DNA of 64,000 nucleotides from Coriolopsis trogii (Eukaryota; Basidiomycota; Agaricomycetes; Polyporales; Polyporaceae), in contig JAHYIO010000003.1 of NCBI GenBank assembly GCA_020543525.1, positions 3,162,001 to 3,226,000 on the forward strand, read 5' to 3'. How positions within the stretch are numbered: position 1 is the stretch's first letter; each line of letters starts with the position of its first letter. Below the pieces are notes generated by a model. The model did not search any database, was not told the DNA's origin, and worked only from the letters and a program-made list of their open reading frames with translations. Positions 43,586 to 53,821 of this stretch are shown here, one piece after another. The position numbers and the translations under genes are program-made.

Positions 43586-46500
43586 CTACCGAGCAACCTG
43601 ATTCGATGAACCGTACCGTGTGCTCCCTGAGCCGCCGCGTGTCCGAGTGGTTCGTCCACCGCGGCTTCTGACCGGAGGCCCACGAGATCCGGACGCTTTC
43701 GCTTTCTTGCGGGTGTCCTTCGAGGTCGCCCTTCGAGTCTTGCCCTCGTGTCCTCGTTCGTCGGTCTTGACACGCTTCGCGCCTGGCTCCGGGAATCCGC
43801 CGTTCTTATCATCGTCGTCCTCTGCTCTCCGCGTTTTCTGGGGCTTCAGCTGATCTCCGACTTTGTCCTTCAACGGCCACTCTGCGTCGAGCTGTTCGTC
43901 CAGCAGATCCAGAAGGGCATCATGGTTCTCCAGCTTCGCGGCCCTGGCTTCGTCGGGTTCCTTGTTGAAAACTACGTGATACCTCTGCTCGGCTTTGTTG
44001 ATGGGCTCTTGTGCCTCGTCGTATAGGCGGTATCGAGCGGCAAACCAGGAGAGCATAGCGTAGAAGATGTCGTTCAGGGGATGCGAATCTGCTTCGCCAT
44101 CGTCTCCGAGGAACGAGTACTTCCCAGCACCGATCGTCTTGAGCTTTCCAGAGCGCACCAGACTCCTTTTTTCTGCCCCGCAACGATAGGATTTATGCTT
44201 GCTCGAGTACTTGAAGTCGTCGAAGTAGTCGAACATCGTCATTGGGAGGTTGTCGCAGTCGTGACGTAGAAATCGCAGAGAGATGTAGAGAGCGACGTTA
44301 AAGACACCCTCTATCTCATCTGGCACTCGAACGGGATCGTCGGGATTATCGAGGATGTGGGCCGAGGTGAATTGCCATGTACCCTGTGACAGTAACGATG
44401 AGCGCCAATGATCCTTACGAGCAGAGCCTGAAGGAGAACAAGAGATGCTTACGGTTCGAACGGGTTGTCGCGCCGTCTCATCTTCCCCGTCAACAGGAAT
44501 GGGCTTCGAAAGCTCCCAATCAGCCAGCATGCCCTTCCATACGACACGACCGGTCTTCCCATCCGCATCCATAATCACTCTCGGAGCAATGAGAATATTT
44601 CCAGCGCTGAGGTCACGGTGGAGGAGGCCCGCTTTGTTCAAGGCCTCTGCATGTGCTTTGCAATAGCAAGACGCATGTCAGCCGCATTTGACCGTGGATG
44701 CGAAGCATGAGCGTACCTTGAACACAATCACGAAGTATACGAACCAACTGCTTTCCGTTGGAGAACGAGAACAGAGGCAAGCATACCTCTTCTACCACGA
44801 GACGATAGTGTCGGAAGGGCCTCAGGAGATGTCTGCCTCTCCCGATGAATTCGTTAGGGGCACGGCTGTCAAGCAGCAGAGGCTCTCCAGGGGATAGTGC
44901 AGGTGACTGTGGTGCCGGCGGGAGTGAGGGCGGTGCAGCGACAGGTGACGGAGATCGCGAGTAGTTAGGAGAGTTGTCCATCTCCATGTCAAGTACTGTG
45001 GGGCGTGGACACGGCGAAGATGGCATGTCGCCGTCAGAGTCCTCCGGCTCAACGGCAGTGTCCTCGTCCTCAGAAGGAGCAACGGGGCCCTCCTCGCTTG
45101 ACTGACCGTCCTCTTCGTCGGCTGGCCGGGATGGTGGATTGTAGGAGTGAGTGAAAGTTCTCTGTTCGAGCTCTCCGTCGCAGACGATTGTGGGAACGTT
45201 ACTAACGCCAGCGGTGTGCAGGCTCCGAAGCACATTCCCCTCCGTTGCGACGTCTTCATAGTCAGGTCGCCAAGCGTCTTTCAGGAAGACGAATCGCTGT
45301 CCTTTAACGTCCCAAGCGATGTATCCGCGCGTTCCGCGGCCGGACATCCCAGGTGCAATGAAGATCGGCAACCCGACGAGGAAGATGCGCTCCCCAGCAT
45401 CCGAAGTAGGAACATGTAGGCGGTAGCGGGGAACTCCTTCGGCTATCGACTGCTTGAATCGTTCACGAACATGCGCGAATACATATGGTGTATCGTCGGG
45501 TCGAGGGTCAACGACGGTGCCCTCTACAATGGAGATGTCGCTATCGCAAGGCTCCGAGACTTGGGTCATGAGCTCGTAGTGCTCATCGCCCTCCGCGAGG
45601 ACTTGGGCCTTCGTATCGATGCCCTGCTCCTCGGGCGAGAGTCGAGAGAAGCCCCACAACAGGTCTCGAAGGGTGTGAGGGTCCTCGGTGTAGTCGAATG
45701 CTTCCGTGAAGATCGTCCCAGAACGATCCCAGCGAGTCGCCCGCATCTTTGTCCCGTTGACAAAGAAGAGGAACATAGCCGTGCGGTGTTGGTGTGCGAA
45801 GGCGTGAGCGACGTACTGAGTGATCTGACCACGAACCGCCGTACGCGTATCCGACGACGCGTCTCCTTTCTTCACGTCGTCGTACGGATCGTACTGGCCC
45901 CCACCCCTCTTGAACTCGAGTAGCAGTCGCGAACTCTCCCAGTGGGGACGCCCGTCGGTGGGGACAGTAGCTTGCACGTGGAGCGCACCGTCGACCTTCA
46001 GCATCTGCTCGTCTCCTGCGTCCCATCGGTCTTGCGACAGAGCGAGACGATAACCAGGACACGGTCCCCTGGCGTACTTTGTAGACGGATTCAGCCAAGA
46101 GGCCTGGGGGATGCTCTTGGTTAGCGGTGCAGAAGATGATACGTCGTAACCAGAGCTTACCCAAGCTTCGGAGATCTGACGTTCTGTCGTGGCGTTTTGG
46201 ATGGCAGTCCTCGTACCCTTGGGCATGCTGTTTGGAGGCCTCTCCTCTCGGGGTCGTGACTGTGGTACGGGGAGGAAGGTAGAGCAAAAAGTCTTTACGT
46301 CCATATACTTGCCCATGTTGGCGTTGTTGTCGGCGTGTTCTTGACGTCTCTCCTTTCCCTTGGGGTTGTCTGTTCTGAACTCCTCGGCGCGAGAGAGATT
46401 GACGGTGAATGGGGATGTATGGGGACCAGTAAGCTGGGGAGCAGTAGTGATCTGTGGATCAGCAGCGGGCGGAGGAATAGGAGGGAGCTGAGGAACAACA

Positions 46501-46589
46501 GCGAGCTGGGGACTCGGAGTAAACTGGCGTGTGTGAGCAGCGGTGAGCTGAGGAGCAGGGTGAGGGAGAAGCTGGGGTTCGGCGGACAT
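43586..46589 (-). CDS. FunK1-family protein kinase, complete (938 aa)
   Basis: Exons 46589-46161, 46103-44717, 44655-44453 and 44383-43586. The N-terminal arm is rich in PQL/PxP repeats, then MDVKTFCSTFLP and ISEAW. The kinase region: GPCPGYRLALSQDRWD, TKMRATRWDRSGTIFTEAFD, GRGTRGYIAWDV, FVFLKDAWR, a roughly 110-residue acidic/Ser/Pro insert after CDGELEQ, the hinge RLVVEEVCLPL, the catalytic loop LHRDLSAGNIL and GMLADWELSK. GTWQFTSAHIL and VPDEIEGVFNVALYISLRFLR follow. The tail is basic with KRVKTDERG and RGG/RTR repeats. The first intron is 57 nt and has no stop in frame, so its retention would add 19 residues. The best-preserved FunK1 in the window and the closest relative of the gene at 61755. 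Confidence 0.9.
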
Positions 46590-47431
46590 GGTTAGAGCAG
46601 GGTCAAGAGAAAGTAGATGGCAAAGAGCATACCTGCAAGTTACGCGAGTTGCGTGTTTAAATGTGAATTCTGGCCCGTTACTAGCACAGGATCGTATAGA
46701 TGTGGTTGGTGGATGAGGACTATAGGTCGGAGTTTGATCAGCTTGTCCGTGGATCAAATGATAGGGCTTCCGGCTTACCCCAAAGCGCGATACAATAGGC
46801 GATCCGCAATTTGCCCTTGTTCGTGGTGAAAGACGAGAGGAAGCGCCGCGTCCCGTTCAACAAGTTGCATTGTGATGCGTGACTGATGGCGCTTGCGCCA
46901 CGAGGCTCGGGTGTGACTGGGCGCTTGATGTGTTTGCAAGTTGGTGTCGAACCACCATCGTCCACCATCGCTGCTGGTTACTGTTCACAACGAAAGCTGA
47001 ACGATAAGTTTCCTGACTCGGAAGGACTCCGTCACTTGCAGGCTGCCCGCTGTGATCATCATGCTGGGTTTGCTATCCGCACAGCGTTGGCGCCCGTATT
47101 GTGCTCTCTAACCAATGTCTTCAGTGATCACGACCATGTGTGACGGAAATCCCGTCGTCACCGTTTAATTATGTCGGCATGAGATCTTACGAGCTCCATG
47201 TATCGTGCCAGCGGCAGACTCAATCTCAGATTCCGGGAGATTGCTTCCATGTATGCTACCCTGAGCGGAATTAGGTGCCCCCCGCCTACGGGAAGTGCGT
47301 GATTGGCAAATGCTGCGCAGGGTACCTGCGTCTCTGGCCAATGCGTCGTGGTTACGGCCCGCTCAAGGGACAGGCCACTTGCGACACCCTCGAGCTCCTG
47401 AGGATCCCGATTCCCAGCACTATACCATGGT
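45264..47431. repeat. Inverted segmental duplication, left arm
   Basis: Nearly identical, in reverse orientation, to 60910-63080. It covers the 5' part of the FunK1 gene (to the residues FVFLKDAWRP), its promoter and about 450 bp beyond. Lengths are 2168 and 2171 bp. The outer edge is abrupt, at ...CCATGGT (47431). Confidence 0.9.
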
Positions 47432-47496
47432 GCTAATCAGCTCCGCCAACACCCAGCCGCAAAGTGACAAGTACGGTAATCTCTTCAGTACAAGTT
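46590..47496. other. FunK1 promoter and upstream sequence
   Basis: No gene seen. The conserved TGGCGC-N2-GCGCCA motif is at 46887-46900. The inverted-duplication edge is at 47431. Confidence 0.6.
46887..46900. promoter_or_regulatory. Conserved TGGCGC-N2-GCGCCA inverted repeat, copy in unit B promoter
   Basis: TGGCGCTTGCGCCA, about 300 bp upstream of the ATG at 46589. Confidence 0.45.
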
Positions 47497-48780
47497 TCAC
47501 GTATTCGCCAAGACTGGTGCGCGGAGTCCTAACGACGACATCAGCACAGGCTGTACCATTGGGCCACCTCCTCTATAATGAGCAATCCCCGCTCCTTCAA
47601 TCCGCACTGTCACCTTCTGTAGCTGGCCAAACATTTCTCCACATAGGGCTATTACCAGCTCTGACAAACTCGCCCGGGCAGGCACCGTGTAATTTACACC
47701 CTCTTCGATAGTGAGCAGGACGACTTCGATGCTTGGGGTGCGAACCTGCCGGAGGAAGGCTGATGCCCAAAGCGGCTTGCTTGGATCCAACGATGCGGTG
47801 AGGTGTAACTCGCGCAGATGACTGCATTGTGCAAGGTCGCACTGATACAAACCTAAATGCAACCTGTGAGTACACTCACTTTGATATAACATTGTCTCTT
47901 CCATAAATCGTTTGCGCCACTCACTTGCAAGTGCCTCAGGATTGTTGAGCACGACCATATTCAACTCAAGCCTGTCCAACGACGGCCCGAGTGCGCGCAG
48001 TATCTTCTGGACAACAGGTCCGTCTTTAGCTAGTGCGAACATACGTATCGAGAAGCTGCGGAGTTGGCCAAATATTCTCCGGGCACACAGCCATGCGACA
48101 ACCTTATGGAGGCGATGAACGCTGCGGCAGCGGAGATCGAGCTCGGATAACGTGATGGACGGACTGAAGCAAAGACGATCACGGGAGATGTCGATCTATT
48201 CACGATTGGCAGCGTCCAGCGGCTCCGGCTTCCACTTTGAAGGGCTGAAGTCATCCGGTACTGGACCGTGATCGACTTTGACAACGGGCGTCCCATAGAC
48301 TGTGAAAGAGCGAAGCCGCGGGAAGGAGTACCAAAGCAGGAGAAGGTCACTTCCCGTGCCAAGGGCCATCTGGTCCACATGGAGCTCCTCAACCGACCTT
48401 GGCATGCAGCCAAACAGCAGAGAGGCATCCTCAGGGAAGACGTCCAACTTCCAATAGTTGAGATCCAGCCTGCGGACGTTGGTCAGGGAGGAAAGGTCCA
48501 AACAAGGTCTGATGCCTTTCAAACCCCATCCGGGAGGCTCGGCTTGCACCACCAGGCTCGTCACATATGGGGCAATAGAGGCGGAGGTGGAGAGGAGAGC
48601 GTGGAAGTCGGCAAATCTGGACGGGCGCAGCTCCACATGTGCGAAGCGATGATAGCGAACTCGGGGAATCCAGCTGGTGCAAACAAGTCCACATACAGAG
48701 AGACCGGAGGATCGATCTTCATATGGGAGGAGATCAATGATCCTGTCCGTCGTTTCGGGAGGGAGTAGTATCGCTGCCAT
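47497..48780 (-). pseudogene. F-box/LRR-type gene interrupted by an in-frame TAG
   Basis: ATG 48780: MAAILLPPETTDRIIDLLPY begins an F-box-like segment, followed by leucine-rich stretches (VRRLDLNYWKLDVFP, VEELHVDQM, RLRSFTVYG). At 48196-48198 a TAG stops the frame (AANRE*). The same frame stays open afterwards with matching content (ITLSELDLRCRSVHRLHKVV, LRSFSIRMFALAKDG, LDRLELNMVVLN, LRELHLTASLD) to 47497. No intron I can draw removes the TAG and keeps the frame. The 3' end lies 65 bp from the edge of the inverted duplication and may have been trimmed by it. It is either a recent nonsense allele or a product of 195 aa. Confidence 0.65.
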
Positions 48781-49078
48781 CACGACTCGGGATGCGGAAG
48801 ACGTCAAACTAGAGCTTCAGTCAGTAGACAGCTGCAGATCGCGCACAAATAAACCTGCTCACCTGCGCTCGTTCGAGGGCTAACGCAAGGAGCAAAAAGA
48901 GATCAGCATGTACGAATCCAACGAATGCTTACTCACGTGTATCTGACAAGCGCGTGGCTAGGGCGCGGCCCTGCCCGGCAATGGACGAGGATTCCACAAA
49001 AGCGCGCGGCTTTACCGTACCGAAACTTACGTAGTACATACTACCGAGTGTGCCACGACCGTTGTCGTCTCCTCGATC

Positions 49079-50072
49079 TCAAAAAGCAGTAACTTCCATT
49101 GGCTTCACCCCACGCACCAAGAACCACTGTACCTCTTCGCCGCTGAGCCTGAACTTCGCCTTGAATCCATCAAGACATTCGAAATTTTTAAGGCCCGCGC
49201 TCTCGAAAGCGGTTCGGATTGCTTTCTCGGTCAACCCGTGTTTATGTGGGACGAGGTGATGGTGCGTGGATGGAAAGAGCTCATGACCGTCCTCCGCAGC
49301 CTTGATGTCGGCCACGACGAGCGATCCCCCAGGTTTGAGGAAGGACGCGAGTATGCGCGTAGTGTCGTCAATAGAAGGAAAGTGATGATACGACGCACAA
49401 CACTACATGATCGTTCGTTAGCCGTGGGTGAGATAGCGCAGCGGATGCGCAGATAATGGGAGAAAATCGCCACATCGATGTGATCGTACGCACCACGATG
49501 AGATCGAAGCGCGCGCCGTCCAGCTCGTTCTTCTGAGGATTACCGGTGAGCTCAACGCAGACGGCGTACATCTCCTCTGGAGCCAGACCCTGGTTGGACG
49601 CCTGGGTGTTGTAGCGGTCAACGGAGGCCTGGCTGATGTCGACCCCGACTACGCTCTTCACATACTGACAGAGCTGCTGCGACACCATCCCTACAAACAA
49701 ACGATCATCATCCGATGAGCATCCCACTACCATACGAAGCTCGGACTCGGAAGACGGCAACGCGAGACCGAAGACGGACGCACCAGTGCCACAGGCGTAG
49801 TCCATCGCCACGGTCCGTTCCTCGTCAAAGAGCTCGGGCCAGGCCCTGCGCATCGCCTCGACCTCCTTGACTGCAAGCGAGTGGGCGTGGGGATGCATGT
49901 GCTCAATCTCGTGGGCATGCTCGTCAAAGTAGGCACGGTTCGCTGCCGCGAAGTCGTGGCTCGGGCCTGATCCGTGTTCGTGTTCGTGTCCGGGGCCACT
50001 GTGGTGGTGTTCGCCGTGCGTGTGTGCGACTGGAATGGCGTGATCCCCGTGTGCGTGGCCGTGGGTTGCCAT
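49079..50072 (-). CDS. SAM-dependent methyltransferase with His-rich N-terminus (269 aa)
   Basis: Exons 50072-49784, 49690-49494 and 49402-49079; 270 codons. The first 35 or so residues are mostly HxH and HGxH repeats (HGHAHGDH, HTHGEHHH, HEHEHG), with more histidines at HEIEHMHPHAH, suggesting metal binding. The class I methyltransferase core follows. Motif I is DYACGTG, completed across the first intron (GTG-MVSQQL). VVGVDIS is the acidic motif II end, FDLIV is motif IV, and LKPGGSLVVAD is motif VI. The C-terminus ends VQWFLVRGVKPMEVTAF. The substrate is unknown; the plan resembles fungal UbiE/Coq5-like small-molecule methyltransferases. Confidence 0.88.
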
Positions 50073-50603
50073 GGTGGAAAGGGGAAACTCAGGTGTCGGA
50101 TGTTCGATGCTCGCTGGTTGTTGAACGTACTAGTACAGGATCAAAAGGTGCACAGCTGCACAGCCACTGCAGGAGCATAGTACTGGTAGCCCGAAATGGC
50201 AGCAGGCATCGAACGTTTCTTCTCCTCTGTTCCTCCACGGCGCCACCATGCTGTACGGACGCCCGTAGGCTTGCCATGTATTCCTCACGCTATAAGCGTA
50301 GACAGTGAATAGACACCCGCCACACTGGAAATACACATGGCAGCTTGTCTGTGGGAAACATCGTTGCGATTCGTTGAATGCCGGTACGGTTTTTGACCCA
50401 CAATAGCGTCCGCGGGTTTTGCCTCCACTGCATCGGTTTCAGAGGTGAATGGACGATGCGCACTGCTCGGCTAACTTCGACATTCCGTGCGAGACCCGCA
50501 GCATATCGGGTCTGTCCAACGCGGATACATATAAGAGCGAGCTCGTCCCCCACAGTCCCGACCCACACCGGCGACTCCGACGCGTACAAGCTTGATTGCC
50601 AAT
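50073..50603. other. Divergent promoter region (methyltransferase / binding protein)
   Basis: No gene seen. A TATA-like TATAAG is at 50530-50535. Confidence 0.5.
50530..50535 (+). promoter_or_regulatory. TATA-like element of the binding-protein gene
   Basis: TATAAG, about 70 bp before the ATG at 50604. Confidence 0.4.
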
Positions 50604-51795
50604 ATGCTTCCCTCGAGCTTGCTGTGTCTCCTGGCATGCGTGGCTTCTACCTGGGCTTTTGATCCTCAGTTCAGCTTCTCAGGGATTGTCGAGGTTGAGA
50701 ACCGCACTATCGACGAGATCTATCAGGCCGCGCTGGCCGAGGGTGGTATCGTCACTCTCTTGCACGGAGGGTGAGCAAGAGAAGTTAGTACCTGGGGCGG
50801 GCGCTGACTCCGCTCAGTGACGAGAAGAACCAGCAGGATGTCCTCAAGAACGCGTTCGAAACCCGCTTCCCGGGCATGACGCTGAACATCACGGTCGACC
50901 TGTCCAAATACATCGACGTCCAAGTAAGTTGCCCAGTTGATTACTTACCGCGCACTCTCACAAATGTGCTGCGCAGATCGACCGCCAGATCGCAACGAAC
51001 AGCGTCTTCGTCGACAGCATCGCGCTCCAGACCCTCCACGACTTCCCGCGCTGGAAGTCCCAGGGAGTGCTGCTCCCGTACAAGCCCGTCGGGTGGGACC
51101 AGCTCTTCAACGACTTCCGGGACGCGGACGGGTTCTTCAACGCCTTCTACATCCTCGGCTGGTCCACCGTCTTCAACACCGACTTCGTCAACGCCACGTC
51201 CGCGCCCGTCGAGTTCACCGACTTCCTCAAGCCCGAGTTCAAGGACAAGCTCGTGCTCACGTACCCAAACGACGACGACGCCGTCCTCTGGGCGTTCGAC
51301 CTGATCATGAAGAAGCAGGGGCTCGCCTGGTTCGACGCGCTCCTCGCGCAGAACCCGCGCTTTGTGCGCGGGTCCGCCACGCCCGCGACGCTCATCGCCA
51401 ACTCGAACGGCTCGTTCGTCGCGTCCTTCACGACCTCCGTCGGACTCATCCCCCCACCGCCGTTCGGCATCACCTTCCCGAGCACGTCCGCCAACTTCGT
51501 CACCTGGCCGCAGACGGGCGCGATCCTCAAGGACGCGCCGCACCCCGAGGGCGCGAAGCTGCTCCACAACTTTGTGCTCACCGAGGAATTCCAGACCGGG
51601 AACGCGCGCTGGCCGGTGAGGAGGGATCTGACCCCGCCTGCGGGCAAGCCGCCCATCTTTGACGTCCCGGCGACGGACCCGTCCAAGTTCAGCGAGTTCA
51701 TGGCGGACCGTGCCGCGATCGAGAGGTTGCGGTTCTTCTTCGAGGACAGGATCGGATCGGCACAGGGGCTGAGCCCGCTCATAGACGACCTTTGA
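50604..51795 (+). CDS. Secreted ABC-type (Fe3+-like) substrate-binding protein, periplasmic-binding-protein fold (363 aa)
   Basis: Exons 50604-50770, 50818-50923 and 50977-51795; 364 codons. The signal peptide is MLPSSLLCLLACVASTWA. The mature protein has the type II periplasmic-binding-protein pattern: IDEIYQAALAEGGIVTLLHG, FETRFPGMTLNITVDLSKYID, VDSIALQTLHDFPRWKSQG, GWSTVFNTDFV, FKDKLVLTYPNDDDAVLW, GAILKDAPHPEGAKLLHNFV. In bacteria such proteins feed ABC transporters for ferric iron or related ligands. Fungi lack that transporter, and the secreted fungal homologues have no settled role. Ligand identity cannot be read from the sequence. The gene contains typical fungal introns and is not a recent bacterial insertion. 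Confidence 0.85.
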
Positions 51796-51919
51796 GTGGC
51801 TCAGATGTGCGCTGGAATCTCGAGCGTGAATGTGTAGCGACCTAAATGAGGTGGTGAAACAACAAGGGTGTCTATGTACATATCCGCGTCTCACACATAT
51901 GCAAGGCGATGCACGAGAC

Positions 51920-52935
51920 TTAGCACGCGCATCCGCCAGAGTCATCGTCCTGGTTCAAGGTCCGGCCAGGTGTTACTGTGGATGCCTTCTTGTTGTCTGA
52001 TGATTCGCCTTCAGGTTGCGAGTCCACGCTGTGGGGAGTAGGGTCAGGGGCACACTCAAATGGATCACACAAACGGCCCGCACTCGTCTTTGATGACTTT
52101 GGCCATCATGGTGAAGGCTTCCTCCACGTTTGTCGAGTTCTTGGCCGACGTCTCGATGAACGGTATTGATAGGTTGTCGGCAAACTCCTATGGGTGGCAC
52201 AGCATGTTCACAGATGAGCAAGTCGTGGACAGGGGTGGCACTACTGAAGAGGCTGACCTTTGCTAGCGAGTACTCGACGACCTTCTTCTCGACCAAATCC
52301 GACTTGTTACCGATGATGAGTTTCCTTACGCCCTCGGACGCGTACCGCTCAATCTCCTGCATCCAACCTTTGACATTGGAGAATGTTTCTGTCCAAGGAA
52401 GGAGATACGTGACGTTAGTTGACATCCAGTGCGTCATGTGCACAACACACGACACACAACGATACGCACCTCCGTCCGTGACATCATACACCATGATGAT
52501 ACCATGCGCACCGCGGTAGTATGCGGCCGCGATCGTGCGGAACCGTTCTTGCCCAGCAGTGTCCCACTGAAGTGCGAATATAAGCAAAAGACAACAAGAA
52601 TGGCAAGATTCGAAGCTTGGTCGGTTGTGTGGCAATGATAGAGAGACGAGATGACGCATTTGAGCATACGACACTCACAATCTGTAGCTTCACGGTCTTT
52701 CCCTCCAGCTCTATTGTCCTGATCTTGAAGTCCACGCCAATGGTACTCAAGTAGCTGTCCGTAAACGCGTCTTCGGCAAACCGCAGGAGCAGACATGACT
52801 GTTATATGAGAGCGCATGAACACCACGCGAGTGAGACCAGTAGGCAGTGACACATTGTTGTGTAGTACACACCTTGCCGACCCCAGAATCTCCGATGAGG
52901 AGGAGCTTGAAGAGATAATCATAGCCGTCGGGCAT
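51920..52935 (-). CDS. ypt1: Rab1/Ypt1-type small GTPase (210 aa)
   Basis: Six exons: 52935-52873, 52798-52679, 52566-52470, 52388-52258, 52187-52075 and 52028-51920; 211 codons. All G motifs are present: GDSGVGK (P-loop), effector region [32 protein letters not shown] and [41 protein letters not shown] and [16 protein letters not shown] are characteristic of Rab1/Ypt1, which drives ER-to-Golgi transport. The C-terminal hypervariable segment ends GGCAC, a double-prenylation CxC end. The final short intron (52029-52074) is needed to reach this tail; otherwise translation would stop after CGPFV without a prenylation site. Confidence 0.92.
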
Positions 52936-53821
52936 CGCGTCAGATGTATGTGAGTGCAGTCTCGGGTGTAAGGATGCGAGTGGTGGATGGGAAGAGCTTG
53001 AGGCTGTCTGGCGCGGCAGTGTCCATCACTAGCTCGTGGCCCCTTGTTGCACAAAGTCGCACGCACTGCCTAACGGAGGGCGCCTTCAACGAATGTTGGG
53101 CGCGACAAAGTGGATGATGATTGGATACAAGAGAGACACGACCACAGCCATCCGCTGAGAGCAACACGCCCTGGCTTCATGGCGTTGTGCTGGGAGTATT
53201 TGCTGACTAAGCTGTTTGGTCCCAAAGCTCTTGCCAAACAACCACCCGGCGCGCCGTACCTACATATAACGGTCATATATACGAAGGTAGTGGGAGTGGG
53301 ACCGGAGAAGTTCCACTCCAATGTGGACCGCTCTGAGTAGTCTTGAGAGGCACATATTGTGATATGTGACAGCCAAACGCGCGCCGTCGTCACGTTCCTC
53401 CTACCGTTACGCGACGCGTCTTCGGACTCGGAGTCCCGCCACAGAGAAGAGTTGCCGGCACTTGTCTCGTCTTGTCTCGTGCCCCTCGTGTTTTATACAC
53501 ACACTGCACGAAGGTGGCAGAGGCTTCTTGGCAGGAGATGCAGAAATAGTTATTATTAAGACAGGGGAGGAGGAGGTCACGTGTCACAGTGTGTCACTTG
53601 TGCGCGTGACCTCGTCCTCTGTCCGCCGTTTCGTGACTTCGCTTGTTCCTCACCTCGGACTCTGCCTCAATACGAACGACGGATGGGCAGGAGCCTGCCC
53701 CTTCCCCAGTCCCCCAGTCCACTCCCACTATTCTGGTCAGGACCCTACTCCCAGTCCGACGTATGCATTGACAACATACGAGAACTCGACCACGGCTTGT
53801 TCTATAACCCACGACCACACC
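52936..53821. other. Divergent promoter region of Rab1 and REV1
   Basis: No gene supported. The open frames here run into the REV1 first exon without an ATG of their own that matches any family. Confidence 0.55.

Larger units (their letters stand above)
41190..47060. repeat. Tandem segmental duplication, unit B
   Basis: Same gene order as unit A but with a full-length FunK1. The extra length is the kinase core that unit A lacks. Confidence 0.8.

Noticed and set aside
48155..48205. A small intron removing the TAG of the F-box/LRR gene (GTGAAT...TTCAG)
   Set aside because: Its length of about 41 nt would shift the downstream frame, which is the one that carries the leucine-rich content.
50941..51945. 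334-codon frame antisense to the binding-protein gene
   Set aside because: Mirror of a GC-biased exon; repetitive Arg/Glu/Val content with no family resemblance.
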